Shown: positions 43,723 to 52,821, counted from the stretch's first letter. The stretch: DNA of 64,000 nucleotides from Streptomyces sp. ATexAB-D23 (GCF_000373645.1 NZ_KB892011.1:82869-146868), one strand, 5' to 3'. Made by a program: numbers and translations. The notes: generated by a model not told the origin, from the letters alone.

Positions 43723-44672
43723 GGTCCCGGCGCCCGCTCACCGCGCTCGTGCTGCTGGCGGCCACCGCCTGCTCCACCGGCCCCGCCCTGGAGAACCAGG
43801 GCGAGGTCACCACCCCGCCCGGCGACAGCAAGCACCTGACCATCGGCTCCGCCGGCTTCACCGAGAGCGACCTGCTCGCCCAGATGTACGCCCTGCTGCT
43901 GGGACGCGCCGGATACTCCACGAAGATCATCTCCGTCACCAACCGGGAGATCTACGAACCCGCCCTGGAGAACGGCCAGATCGACATCGTCCCCGAGTAC
44001 GCGGCCACCTTCGCCGACTGGCTGAACGCCAAGAAGAACGGATCCGACGCCGACCCCGTCGGATCGCCGGACCTCGCCGCCACCATGAAGGCCCTGCGCG
44101 CCCTCGCCGCACCCCGCGGCCTCACCGTCCTGGACCCCGGCAGGGCCGTCGACCAGAACGCGTTCGCCGTCACCGCCGCCTACGCGGGGAAACACCACCT
44201 GAAGACGCTCAGCGACCTGGGCCGGTCGGGTCTGCCGGTACGCCTCGCGGCCGGCGACGAATGCGTCGAGCGCCCCTACTGCGCGCCGGGGCTGAGGAAG
44301 ACGTACGGGATCGACATCACCGCGGTCGACCCCAAGGGCGTCGGCACCACCCAGGCCAAGCAGGCCGTGCAGAGCGGCCGGGACCAGATGGTCCTGACCA
44401 CCACCACCGACGCCACCCTGGACGACTTCGGACTCGTCCTGCTCGCCGACGACAAGCACCTCCAGAACGCCGACTACCTCGTCCCCGTCGTGAACCGCTC
44501 CCGCGCGGGCGGCGCGGGCGTGCGCACGGCGCTGGGCAGGCTCAACACCGTACTGACCACCGCGGACCTGGCCCGGCTGAACGAACAGGTGGACAGCTGG
44601 CGGCGGCTCCCCGAGGACGTGGCCCGCACCTACCTGCGATCCGAGCACCTCATCCCCGGCAAGGACGGGTGA
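43719..44672 (+). CDS. OpuC-type glycine betaine/choline-binding lipoprotein
   Basis: 317 residues. Lipoprotein signal with L-A-A-T-A-C18. OpuAC-type binding domain: TIGSAGFTESDLLAQMYALLLGRAGY, NGQIDIVPEYAATFADWL and DDFGLVLLADDKHLQNADYLVPVV. It delivers quaternary ammonium solutes to the two permeases. GTG start overlaps the preceding stop. The matching ATPase lies just downstream on the opposite strand rather than in the operon. Confidence 0.88.
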   Translation: MRSRRPLTALVLLAATACSTGPALENQGEVTTPPGDSKHLTIGSAGFTESDLLAQMYALLLGRAGYSTKIISVTNREIYEPALENGQIDIVPEYAATFADWLNAKKNGSDADPVGSPDLAATMKALRALAAPRGLTVLDPGRAVDQNAFAVTAAYAGKHHLKTLSDLGRSGLPVRLAAGDECVERPYCAPGLRKTYGIDITAVDPKGVGTTQAKQAVQSGRDQMVLTTTTDATLDDFGLVLLADDKHLQNADYLVPVVNRSRAGGAGVRTALGRLNTVLTTADLARLNEQVDSWRRLPEDVARTYLRSEHLIPGKDG

Positions 44673-44745
44673 GCGATCCCCGCCGCGGCCGACGCGCGAC
44701 CTCCGGCGGTACGACGCGAGCGCCCGACCCCGGACGGGGCGCGGC

Positions 44746-45909
44746 TCAGGCGTCCGCCACCGAGTCGAACCGGACCTCGTCGCGCCCCACACCCTGCGCG
44801 TCCGCGTCCACCGAACGCCGCAGCGCCTCATGGAGCTTCGCCGGAGTCAGCACCCCGAGGAACCGCGCCCCGTCCAGCACCGCGATCCACCCCGCGTCGT
44901 GCTGGAGCATCTCGCTGAACGCCCGCTTCAGCGGGGCGCCGACCGGCACCCACGCGTCCATCCGGCGCGCCAGCTCACCCACCGTGCCCTGGTCCCCGGC
45001 GATCCGAAGGGCGTCCGCCGACACCCAGCCGTGCAGCTCGCCCCCGGCGTTCAGCACGACCGCCCACCGCGATCCCGCCGCGCCCAGCCGGGCCGCGGCG
45101 GCCCCGGCGGGCTCGTCCAGCCGGGCCACGGGCGGCTCCTCCAGATCGTCCGGCTCGATCGTGGTGACCGACAGCCGCTTCAGCCCCCGGTCGGCGCCGA
45201 CGAATCCGGCCACATACGGCGTCGCGGGGGAGCCGAGCACGGCGCCGGGACTGTCGAACTGCTCGATGCGCCCCTGGCCGAACACCGCGATCCGGTCACC
45301 CATCCGCACCGCCTCCTCGATGTCATGGGTGACCATCAGAACCGTCTTCCTCACCCTGGACTGGAGGTTGAGGAACTCGTTCTGCAGCCGCTCCCGCACC
45401 ACCGGGTCCACCGCACCGAACGGCTCGTCCATCAACAGCACCGGCGGGTCGGCCGCCAGCGCCCGCGCCACCCCCACCCGCTGGCGCTGGCCGCCGGAGA
45501 GCTGGGCGGGGTAGCGCGCACCGTACGTCGACGGGTCCAGGCCCACCAGGTCGAGCAGCTCGGCCGCGCGTTCCCGTGCCCTGGACCGCTTCCAGCCGAC
45601 CAGCGCCGGCACCGTCGCCGTGTTGTCGAGCACCGTCCGGTGCGGGAAGAGCCCCACCTGCTGGATGACGTAGCCGATGCGGCGGCGCAGCTTCACCGGG
45701 TCGGTCCCCGCGATGTCCTCGCCGTCCACGAGAATGCGTCCCGACGTCGGTTCGATCAGCCGGTTCACCATCATCATCGTGGTGGTCTTGCCGCAGCCCG
45801 ACGGGCCCACCAGGGTGACCAGTTCCCCCTCGGCGACCTCGAAGGACAGCCCGTCGACCGCGGCCGTACCGTCCGGGTAGACCTTGCCGACCTGTTCGAA
45901 CCGGATCAT
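44746..45909 (-). CDS. OpuCA-type ABC ATPase with tandem CBS domains
   Basis: 387 residues. ATPase domain with GPSGCGKTTTMMMVNRLIEPTSG, LSGGQRQRVGVARAL and LLMDEPFGAVD; two CBS domains from about residue 255 to the end (VVLNAGGELHGWVSADAL; WIAVLDGARFLGVLTPAKL). In OpuA-type transporters CBS domains sense ionic strength or c-di-AMP. Start ATG 45909 fits family N-termini (MIRFEQVGKVYPDG) although its ribosome site is weak. Convergent with the permease/binding-protein operon, so the transporter needs two transcripts. Confidence 0.9.
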   Translation of the reverse strand: MIRFEQVGKVYPDGTAAVDGLSFEVAEGELVTLVGPSGCGKTTTMMMVNRLIEPTSGRILVDGEDIAGTDPVKLRRRIGYVIQQVGLFPHRTVLDNTATVPALVGWKRSRARERAAELLDLVGLDPSTYGARYPAQLSGGQRQRVGVARALAADPPVLLMDEPFGAVDPVVRERLQNEFLNLQSRVRKTVLMVTHDIEEAVRMGDRIAVFGQGRIEQFDSPGAVLGSPATPYVAGFVGADRGLKRLSVTTIEPDDLEEPPVARLDEPAGAAAARLGAAGSRWAVVLNAGGELHGWVSADALRIAGDQGTVGELARRMDAWVPVGAPLKRAFSEMLQHDAGWIAVLDGARFLGVLTPAKLHEALRRSVDADAQGVGRDEVRFDSVADA

Positions 45910-46014
45910 GACTGCACGGTAGGAGCCGGGCACCCGCCCCGCACACGGGCCGCGACCGTCCGGGGCACAGCGGTGTGCTGAACTGTCCGGGAACCGTCCG
46001 ATCCAGGAGCACCC

Positions 46015-47310
46015 TTGAACAGCTACCGTCAGCCCGGCCTCGTCCTCACCGACCATCGCTTCACCGTCCCGCTCGACCACGCCGACCCCGGCGGTGAGCG
46101 GATCGAGATCTTCGGCCGGGAGATCGTGGCCGCCTCCAAGGCGGACCAGGAACTGCCCTGGCTGCTCTATCTGGAGGGCGGCCCCGGCTTCGGCGCCCGC
46201 CGCTTCGCGGGCGCGGAGGCCTGGCTCGGACGGGCGGTCCGCGAATTCCGGGTGCTCCTGCTCGATCAGCGCGGCACCGGCCTGTCCACCCCGGCCAACC
46301 GGCAGACCCTCCCGCTGCGCGGCGGACCGCGCGAGCAGGCCGACTACCTCGCCCACTTCCGCGCGGACAGCATCGTGCGGGACTGCGAGTTCATCCGCCC
46401 GCAGCTGACCGGCGGGGCACCCTGGACGGTCCTCGGCCAGTCCTTCGGCGGCTTCTGCGCCGTGCGCTACCTCTCCGCCGCTCCCGAGGGCCTCAGCACG
46501 GTCCTGATCACCGGCGGCCTGCCCTCCCTCGACGCCCACGCGGACGACGTCTACCGGGCCGCGTACCCGCGCATCGAACGCAAGGTCGCCGCGCACTACG
46601 CCCGCTACCCGCAGGACGTCGAACGCGCCCGGGAGATCACCGCTCACCTCGCGGAGCACCGCCCCGAGAGCGCCGGGCACCGGCTGACGCCCGAAGGCTT
46701 CCAGTCGCTCGGCATCCTGCTCGGCGGCGGCAGCGGCAGCCACCAGCTGCACTACCTCCTGGAGAACGCCTTCGTCCGCACCCCGCACGGCACGGAGCTC
46801 TCCGACACCTTCCAGGAAGCCATGCGCACCGCGACGTCGTTCGCCGGGCACCCCCTGTACGCCCTGATGCACGAGGCCATCTACGGCCAGGACAGCCGGC
46901 CCACCGCCTGGGCGGCGGAGCGGGTCCGTGCGGAGTTCCCGCAGTTCGACGCCGCGAAGGCGCTGGAGGGCGACGGGCCGGTCCTGTTCACGGGCGAGTC
47001 CATCCACCCCTGGCACTTCGACGTCGACCCGGCGCTGCGTCCGCTGCGCGAGACGGCCGGACTCCTCGCGGCCCGCGCCGACTGGGCACCGCTGTACGAC
47101 CCCGAGCGCCTCGCCGCCAACGAGGTCCCGGTGGCCGCCGCCGTCTACCACGACGACATGTACGTCGACACCGCTCACGCGCTGCGCACCGCCGGCGCGA
47201 TTCGCGGGCTGCGCACCTGGGTGACCGACGAGTTCGAGCACGACGGGGTCCGCGCGGGCGGGCCGCGCGTGCTGGACCGGCTGCTCGCGGTGGTCCGCGA
47301 CGAGGTCTGA
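46015..47310 (+). CDS. S33 proline iminopeptidase-like alpha/beta-hydrolase
   Basis: 431 residues. Oxyanion region YLEGGPGFGARR, LLLDQRGTGLS, and nucleophile elbow G-Q-S143-F-G-G, all typical of the S33 prolyl aminopeptidase group; the catalytic His is in DEFEHDGVRAG. A helical cap lies between about residues 170 and 330. Probably removes N-terminal residues from peptides in the cytoplasm. TTG start at 46015 is supported by AGGAG 6 nt upstream. Strong terminator after the stop. Confidence 0.88.
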   Translation: MNSYRQPGLVLTDHRFTVPLDHADPGGERIEIFGREIVAASKADQELPWLLYLEGGPGFGARRFAGAEAWLGRAVREFRVLLLDQRGTGLSTPANRQTLPLRGGPREQADYLAHFRADSIVRDCEFIRPQLTGGAPWTVLGQSFGGFCAVRYLSAAPEGLSTVLITGGLPSLDAHADDVYRAAYPRIERKVAAHYARYPQDVERAREITAHLAEHRPESAGHRLTPEGFQSLGILLGGGSGSHQLHYLLENAFVRTPHGTELSDTFQEAMRTATSFAGHPLYALMHEAIYGQDSRPTAWAAERVRAEFPQFDAAKALEGDGPVLFTGESIHPWHFDVDPALRPLRETAGLLAARADWAPLYDPERLAANEVPVAAAVYHDDMYVDTAHALRTAGAIRGLRTWVTDEFEHDGVRAGGPRVLDRLLAVVRDEV

Positions 47311-47335
47311 GACCCGGGCCGTGTTTGCGAAACGC

Positions 47336-47374
47336 GCGGGGGCCGGCCGCACGCGCCGTGCGGCCGGCCCCCGC
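47336..47374. terminator. bidirectional terminator, 18-bp stem
   Basis: A perfect 18-bp inverted repeat (47336-47353 against 47357-47374) with a 3-nt loop lies between the convergent peptidase and rhodanese genes. The strongest hairpin in the window. Confidence 0.85.
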
Positions 47375-47383
47375 GGCGCTCCG

Positions 47384-47962
47384 TCAGGCCTGGAGGGCGT
47401 CCAGGGTCGCGTCCAGGCCGGCCGCCGAGCGCGGGGCGCGGTTGTGCGGGAGCTTCGACAGGGCCGCCGCCATGCCGCAGGTGTCGGTGACCGCGGAGAA
47501 GACGAGGCCGGAGCCGACGCCGGCGGCCAGCCAGCGCGCGGCGGGATACCTGACGCCGGCCAGCAGCCCGGCCACCACGAGCGAGCCGGCGGCCAGTCGC
47601 ACCTGGCGTTCCATCGGCCAGGTGGCCCTGCCGCCCTCCGGGCGCTCCAGGCCGTGGCCCTCGCTCTCCCAGGCGGAGGTACCGCCCGTGAGCGTCGCGG
47701 CCTCGATGTCGGCCGCCGAGAGGATGTCGCACGCGCGCGTCGAGCGGACGCCGGAGGCGCACACGACGAGCAGCGCGCCGCGGGCGGACGCGGACTTGAG
47801 GGCGGGCACCGCGTCGGAGAGGTGGTCCAGCGGTATGTTCAGCGCACCCGGCACGTGCCCTGCGGCGTACTCACCGGGGGCCCGCACATCGATCACGGTG
47901 AATTCCGGGAGCCGGGCGGCGGCCTCGGTGGGGGAGAGGGATACGGGGACGGGGCTGGTCAC
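47384..47962 (-). CDS. rhodanese domain fused to DUF2892 membrane domain
   Basis: 192 residues. Rhodanese domain about 8-110 (FTVIDVRAPGEYAAGHVPGALNIPL) with active-site C68 in VVCASGVRS. The C-terminal DUF2892 part has two helices (LAAGSLVVAGLLAGV; WLAAGVGSGLVFSAVTDTCGMAAAL). It likely transfers sulfane sulfur at the membrane. Upstream is a CsoR/CstR-type palindrome, which in other bacteria controls persulfide-detoxifying rhodanese genes, so induction by sulfide or persulfide is plausible. Confidence 0.88.
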   Translation of the reverse strand: MTSPVPVSLSPTEAAARLPEFTVIDVRAPGEYAAGHVPGALNIPLDHLSDAVPALKSASARGALLVVCASGVRSTRACDILSAADIEAATLTGGTSAWESEGHGLERPEGGRATWPMERQVRLAAGSLVVAGLLAGVRYPAARWLAAGVGSGLVFSAVTDTCGMAAALSKLPHNRAPRSAAGLDATLDALQA

Positions 47963-48030
47963 GAGCTGTGTTTCCTTTCGTTCACCGGGTGTGAGGCAGG
48001 CACACGCTCTCCTGCCCCGGATGGCCCAGG

Positions 48031-48046
48031 ATACCCCTCGGGGTAT
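48031..48046. promoter_or_regulatory. CsoR/CstR-like operator before rhodanese gene
   Basis: ATACCCC-tc-GGGGTAT, a 7-bp perfect inverted repeat about 70 nt upstream of the rhodanese start. Closely matches operators of CsoR-family repressors (copper-sensing CsoR and persulfide-sensing CstR/CsoR-like). No csoR gene is in the window. Confidence 0.7.
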
Positions 48047-48101
48047 TGCCCCGGCCGTGTCATGAGTCTCGGGGGCCTCCTTGCCGGTTTAGCCTGCGGA
48101 C

Positions 48102-48833
48102 ATGACCGAGCAGCTGAAGCCCATGCCCGAGGACTGGCGGCGCGCTCTCGCCGTGGTCGCCCACCCCGACGACCTGGAGTACGGCTGCGCGGCGGCCGTG
48201 GCCGGGTGGACCGACGGCGGGCGCGACATCACCTATCTGCTGGCCACCCGGGGCGAGGCAGGCATCGACACGCTCGAACCGGAGGAGTGCGCGCCGCTGC
48301 GTGAACGGGAGCAGCGCGCGAGCGCCGCCGCTGTGGGAGTCTCGCGCGTAGAGTTCCTGGACCACCGCGACGGGGTTATCGAGTACGGCGTCCCGCTCCG
48401 TCGCGACATCGCCGCGGCCATCCGCCGGCACCGTCCCGAGCTGGTGATCACGCTGAACCACCGCGACACCTGGGGCTCGGTCGCCTGGAACACGCCCGAC
48501 CACCGTGCGGTCGGACGCGCGACCCTCGACGCGGCCGCCGACGCGGGCAACCGCTGGATCTTCCCCGAGCTGACCGAAGAGGGCCTCGAGCCGTGGGACG
48601 GGGTGCGCTGGGTGGCCGTGGCCGGATCGTCCACCCCCACCCACGCGGTGGACGCGACGGCCGGGCTCGAACGGTCCGTGCAGTCCCTCCTGGCCCACCG
48701 CACGTACATCGAGGTGCTCACGGACGAGGACCCCGAGACGTACTGCCGCACCTTCCTCACGGCCAACGCGGAGGTGGCGGCCGAGCGCTTCGGCGGGCGT
48801 CCGGCCATCCCGTTCGAGCTCTTCGGACGCTGA
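48102..48833 (+). CDS. PIG-L/LmbE-family deacetylase
   Basis: 243 residues. Zinc motif A-H21-P-D23-D24-L-E at the N-terminus and RDTWGSVAWNTPDHRAVGRATLDA with the third ligand. Family members remove N-acetyl groups from N-acetylglucosamine conjugates, as in mycothiol synthesis (MshB) and antibiotic biosynthesis. This copy is shorter than MshB and its substrate is unknown. Divergent from the rhodanese gene; the next gene is a GH84 N-acetylglucosaminidase, a possible functional link through GlcNAc. Confidence 0.87.
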   Translation: MTEQLKPMPEDWRRALAVVAHPDDLEYGCAAAVAGWTDGGRDITYLLATRGEAGIDTLEPEECAPLREREQRASAAAVGVSRVEFLDHRDGVIEYGVPLRRDIAAAIRRHRPELVITLNHRDTWGSVAWNTPDHRAVGRATLDAAADAGNRWIFPELTEEGLEPWDGVRWVAVAGSSTPTHAVDATAGLERSVQSLLAHRTYIEVLTDEDPETYCRTFLTANAEVAAERFGGRPAIPFELFGR

Positions 48834-48911
48834 CTCGGGGCGGGGGGCCACCCGCACTCCTCCGTGCAGAAGTGGCATTTCTGAAGGAGAAATCACAGGT
48901 CAGCGCATCGA

Positions 48912-48953
48912 TGTTGTCCAGACCATTGACATGCAAGCGCCAGGATGTTGAAT
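48912..48953 (+). promoter_or_regulatory. promoter with DasR-like site before GH84
   Basis: TTGACA (48926-48931) and TTGAAT (48948-48953) are 16 nt apart. Overlapping the -35 is TGTTGTCCAGACCATT (48912-48927), matching 11 of 16 positions of the DasR-responsive element ACTGGTCTAGACCAGT. DasR represses chitin/GlcNAc genes, fitting the downstream N-acetylglucosaminidase. Confidence 0.65.
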
Positions 48954-49007
48954 TCAGTCTCATTGTGTTGCGCGACTCTGGTGACTTGAGTGACCAATGG
49001 AGGATCT

Positions 49008-51677
49008 GTGACGCCTCGCTCGCCCCGCATCACCGCACTCACCGCCGCGGCGGCCCTGCTCGGAGGCGGCCTGCTGGCCGCCGGGCCGTCCGCCCACGCG
49101 GCTGACGGCGCACCGGCCGGCGCCTCGGCCAAGGCCCAGGAAACCCCGGCCATCACCCCGACCCCGCGGTCGGTGAACAACCGCACGGACCGGGTGACCA
49201 TCACCCCCACCGTCACGCTCGTCGCGGGAGAGACAGCCGACGGGCCCGCCCTCGACGTGGTCGAGGCGGCCCTGCGCGAGGCAGGCGCCCGGCACGTCGT
49301 CCGCGCGGCGCGGCCCGCCCCCGGCAGGCTCACCGTGTACGCGGGCGACCCCGCGGCCCTGGCCGCCCAGAAGCTCGAAGGCCCCTCCGCGCTGCCCGCC
49401 GAGGGATACGTGCTCGGGATCGGCGCGGGCCGGATCGTCCTCGCCGGCAAGGACACCACCGGTACCTACTACGCCGCGCAGACCCTGCGCCAGGTGCTCC
49501 CGCACCGGGCGCACCCGGGAGGCGAGGTCTCCGGCCTCGCCGTGCGCGACTGGCCGGGAACCGCGCTGCGCGGGGTCATCGAGGGGTTCTACGGCACCCC
49601 GTGGTCGCACGAGGCACGCCTCGACCAGCTCGACTACTACGGCGAGCACAAGATGAACATCTACGTGTACTCGCCCAAGGACGACGACTACCTCCGGGCG
49701 AAGTGGCGCGAGCCGTACCCCGCCGGGCAGCTGGCCCAGATCGAGGACCTCACCGACCGGGCCGCCCAGCGGCATGTCGAGTTCACCTACGCGCTCTCGC
49801 CCGGCCTGTCGGTCTGCTACAGCTCCGAGGACGACGTGAAGGCGCTCGTCGACAAGTTCCAGACGATGTGGGACATCGGGGTCCGCACCTTCGCGGTCCC
49901 GCTCGACGACATCAGCTACACCGAATGGAACTGCGAGGCCGACCAGGAGAAGTGGGGGACCGGCGGCGGCGCGGCGGGCGCGGCCCAGGCCCATCTGCTG
50001 AACCGGGTCAACCAGGAGTTCATCGCCACCCACGCCGGCGCCCAGCCGCTCCAGATGGTGCCCACCGAGTACTACAACGTCAGCTCCTCGGCGTACAAGA
50101 CGGCCCTGTCCGAACAGCTCGACCCCCATGTGCTCGTCGAGTGGACCGGCGTCGGCGTCGTCGCCCCCACCATGACGGTGGCCCAGGCCGACGCGGCCCG
50201 GGAGGTGTTCGGGCACCCGATCCTGACCTGGGACAACTACCCGGTCAACGACTACGCGACCGACCGCCTCCTGCTCGGCCCGTTCAACGGCCGCGAGAAG
50301 GGGCTGCCGGGACGGCTCGCCGGGGTCACCGCCAACCCGATGATCCAGCCGTACGCCTCGAAGCTCTCCCTGTACACCGTCGCGGACTACGCCTGGAACG
50401 ACGCCGCCTACGACCCGCGCGAGTCCTGGGGCAAGGGCCTCAAGGAGTACGCGGGCGGCGACGCCCGCACCGAGGAGGCGCTGAGGGCCTTCGCCGACGT
50501 CAACTACAGCTCCGCGCTCAACACCGACAAGGCGCCCGAGCTGTCCGCCGAGTTCGCCCGCTACTGGAAGTCCGGCGACGCCGGGCGGCTCACCTCCGTC
50601 CTGACCTCGCTGGGCGCGGCCCCCGCCCGGCTGCGCGCAGACCTCCCCGACCGCGGCTTCATCGAGGACTCGGGCCCCTGGCTGGACGCCACCGCGTCCT
50701 GGGCGACCGCCGCCCGCACCGCCCTCGGCATGGTCGAGGCCGCCCGCGCGGGCCAGGGTTCCCAGGCCTGGGAGCTGAGGCAGAAGCTGCCCGCACAGGT
50801 CGAGCGGGCCGCCTCCTTCACGTACACCGGACTCGACGGCCGCGAAGTGCCGGTCCTCGTCGGGGACGGGCAGCTGGACGGGTTCGTCGAGGCGGCCACC
50901 GCCGAGTACGACCGGCTGCTCGGGGTGAGCGGCAGGCCCACGGCCTCGACCAGCCTCGGTACGTACCAGAACAACACCCCCGCCCGGATGCTCGACGGCG
51001 ACGACTCCACGTACTTCTGGAGCGACGGGGCGCCCGCGGCGGGCGACCAGCTGACCGTCGACCTCGGAGAGTCCCGGGCCATCGGTGACATCACGCTCGC
51101 CATGGCCAAGCCGGGAAGCACCGACGACTACCTCCACGCCGGGGTCCTGGAGTACTCGGACGACGGGCAGAGCTGGCGGAAGCTCGCGGACTTCTCCGAA
51201 GAGCCCGACGTCACGGCGGTCCCGCCCGCCGGCACCGAGGCGCGCTACGTACGGGCCCGTGCGACCGCCGGACAGACCAGCTGGGTCGTCGTGCGTGAAT
51301 TCCAGGTCACGACGACCGACGGCGCCGTCACCGGCAACCCGCCCGCGGCCACCGGTTCCACGCTGCGTGCGGCCGCCGACGGCGACCCGGCCACCGTCTA
51401 CCGGGCGGCGCGCGCGACCGAGGACGGCGAGTCGCTCGAGGTGGACCTCGTCGCCGCGCGCACGGTCGGCTCCGTGACCGTTCTGCGCCCGGCCGGATCC
51501 GACACCGCCGCCGACATCCAGCTGCGCGAGGCGGACGGCACCTGGCGCACCGTCGGCGCGCTGCGCGGCGCGTACACCCGCGTCGACACCGAGGGGCGCA
51601 CCGCCGACGCGGTACGTCTGGCCTGGCGGGCCGGCTCGGCCGCGCCCCAGGTCGCCGAGGTGGTCGTGGGGAAGTAG
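49008..51677 (+). CDS. secreted GH84 beta-N-acetylglucosaminidase with C-terminal CBM32-like domain
   Basis: 889 residues. Signal peptide (ITALTAAAALLGGGLLAAGPSAHA). N-terminal GH20b-like domain (about 50-180), then the GH84 barrel with GVIEGFYGTPWSHEARLDQLDYYGEHKMN and the catalytic Asp pair in VPLDDISYTEW, as in Clostridium NagJ. Helical region about 460-620, F5/8-type module about 630-770 (MLDGDDSTYFWSDGAPAAGDQLTVDLG), and a further beta domain. It removes beta-linked GlcNAc from glycoproteins or glycans outside the cell. GTG at 49008 has GGAGG just upstream; an earlier in-frame GTG at 48990 is unlikely. A DasR-like site overlaps its promoter. Confidence 0.92.
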   Translation: MTPRSPRITALTAAAALLGGGLLAAGPSAHAADGAPAGASAKAQETPAITPTPRSVNNRTDRVTITPTVTLVAGETADGPALDVVEAALREAGARHVVRAARPAPGRLTVYAGDPAALAAQKLEGPSALPAEGYVLGIGAGRIVLAGKDTTGTYYAAQTLRQVLPHRAHPGGEVSGLAVRDWPGTALRGVIEGFYGTPWSHEARLDQLDYYGEHKMNIYVYSPKDDDYLRAKWREPYPAGQLAQIEDLTDRAAQRHVEFTYALSPGLSVCYSSEDDVKALVDKFQTMWDIGVRTFAVPLDDISYTEWNCEADQEKWGTGGGAAGAAQAHLLNRVNQEFIATHAGAQPLQMVPTEYYNVSSSAYKTALSEQLDPHVLVEWTGVGVVAPTMTVAQADAAREVFGHPILTWDNYPVNDYATDRLLLGPFNGREKGLPGRLAGVTANPMIQPYASKLSLYTVADYAWNDAAYDPRESWGKGLKEYAGGDARTEEALRAFADVNYSSALNTDKAPELSAEFARYWKSGDAGRLTSVLTSLGAAPARLRADLPDRGFIEDSGPWLDATASWATAARTALGMVEAARAGQGSQAWELRQKLPAQVERAASFTYTGLDGREVPVLVGDGQLDGFVEAATAEYDRLLGVSGRPTASTSLGTYQNNTPARMLDGDDSTYFWSDGAPAAGDQLTVDLGESRAIGDITLAMAKPGSTDDYLHAGVLEYSDDGQSWRKLADFSEEPDVTAVPPAGTEARYVRARATAGQTSWVVVREFQVTTTDGAVTGNPPAATGSTLRAAADGDPATVYRAARATEDGESLEVDLVAARTVGSVTVLRPAGSDTAADIQLREADGTWRTVGALRGAYTRVDTEGRTADAVRLAWRAGSAAPQVAEVVVGK

Positions 51678-51693
51678 CACCACCGCTCGGCCG

Positions 51694-51736
51694 TGCGCCC
51701 GGCGCCCCCGCGGTCCTGCGGGCGGGGCCGGGCGCA
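51694..51736 (+). terminator. terminator after GH84
   Basis: TGCGCCCGGC (51694-51703) pairs with GCCGGGCGCA (51727-51736), with further inner pairing. Confidence 0.7.
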
Positions 51737-51791
51737 CCGCCGTGTCGCGGGCCGGCCGGACCGGATGCGCGAGGGTTGTTCCCACAGAGGC

Positions 51792-51803
51792 AAGCGACCG
51801 CTT
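51792..51803. promoter_or_regulatory. TetR-type operator before oxidoreductase/ACAD operon
   Basis: AAGCG-ac-CGCTT followed by AGTATG, 50 nt before the oxidoreductase start. AAGCG-CGCTT dyads are typical of TetR-family regulators of acyl-CoA metabolism in actinobacteria. No TetR gene is adjacent. Confidence 0.55.
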
Positions 51804-51852
51804 AGTATGCCCCGGAGCAGTGGTAATGCCGACAGTGTTGTGGAGGCCCCTC

Positions 51853-52821
51853 ATGCAGGCATGGCGAGTGCACCGGAACGGCGAGCCGAGCGAGGTGATG
51901 CGGCTGGAGGAGACGGATCGGCCCACGCCCGGCGACGGGCAGGTGACCGTCGAGGTGCTCGCGGCGAACATCAACTTCCCCGACGCGCTCCTCTGCCGGG
52001 GCCAGTACCAGGTACGGCCACCGCTCCCGTTCACCCCCGGCGTCGAGATCTGCGGCCGCACCGAGGACGGGCGCCGGGTGCTCGCCACCCCCGCCCTGCC
52101 CGACGGCGGCTTCGCGCAGTACGTCGTCGCCGACGAGGCGGCCCTGCTGCCCGCCCCCGAGGCTCTCGACGACGCCGAGGCCGCGGCCCTGCACATCGGT
52201 TACCAGACCGGCTGGTTCGGGCTGCACCGCCGGGCGCACCTGCAGGCGGGCGAGACCCTTCTCGTGCACGCCGCAGCGGGCGGCGTCGGCAGCGCGGCCG
52301 TCCAGCTCGGCAAGGCCGCGGGCGCCACCGTCATCGGCGTCGTCGGCGGACCGGAGAAGGCGAAGACCGCCGCCGCACTCGGCTGCGACCTCGTCATCGA
52401 CCGGCGCACCGAGGACATCGTCGCGGCGGTCAAGGAGTTCACCGGCGGCCGCGGCGCCGATGTCGTGTACGACCCGGTCGGGGGCGACGCGTACGCCAAG
52501 TCGGTGAAGTGCATCGCCTTCGAGGGGCGGGTCGTCGTCGTCGGCTTCGCCAGCGGCGTCATTCCCACCCCAGGGCTCAACCACGCCCTGGTGAAGAACT
52601 ACTCGGTCCTCGGACTCCACTGGGGCCTCTACAACACCAAGGACCCGCAGGCGGTACGCGACTGCCACGCGGAACTCACCCGGCTCGCCGCCGAAGGCGT
52701 CATCAAGCCGCTGATCAGCGAGCGGGTCGCGATGGAGCAGGCGGCGGCCGCCGTCCAGCGCGTGGCCGACGGCACCAGCACCGGCCGCATCGTCGTCCTC
52801 CCGTCAGGAGCCGCCCGATGA
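51853..52821 (+). CDS. NADPH:quinone oxidoreductase-like zinc-free MDR protein
   Basis: 322 residues of the medium-chain dehydrogenase/reductase family: GroES-like domain (ANINFPDALLCRGQYQVRPPLPFTPGVEICG) and Rossmann fold with LLVHAAAGGVGSAAVQLGKAAGATVIGV. No catalytic zinc ligands, as in quinone oxidoreductases and enoyl reductases. GGAGG 6 nt before the ATG at 51853. First gene of an ATGA-coupled operon with two acyl-CoA dehydrogenases, so it may reduce an enoyl-CoA or enone intermediate. Confidence 0.87.
   Translation: MQAWRVHRNGEPSEVMRLEETDRPTPGDGQVTVEVLAANINFPDALLCRGQYQVRPPLPFTPGVEICGRTEDGRRVLATPALPDGGFAQYVVADEAALLPAPEALDDAEAAALHIGYQTGWFGLHRRAHLQAGETLLVHAAAGGVGSAAVQLGKAAGATVIGVVGGPEKAKTAAALGCDLVIDRRTEDIVAAVKEFTGGRGADVVYDPVGGDAYAKSVKCIAFEGRVVVVGFASGVIPTPGLNHALVKNYSVLGLHWGLYNTKDPQAVRDCHAELTRLAAEGVIKPLISERVAMEQAAAAVQRVADGTSTGRIVVLPSGAAR

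Noticed and set aside
48960..52196. Minus-strand frame of over 1,000 codons antisense to GH84 and the oxidoreductase
   Set aside because: Low-complexity composition, no motifs, and it spans two clear plus-strand genes and a terminator.
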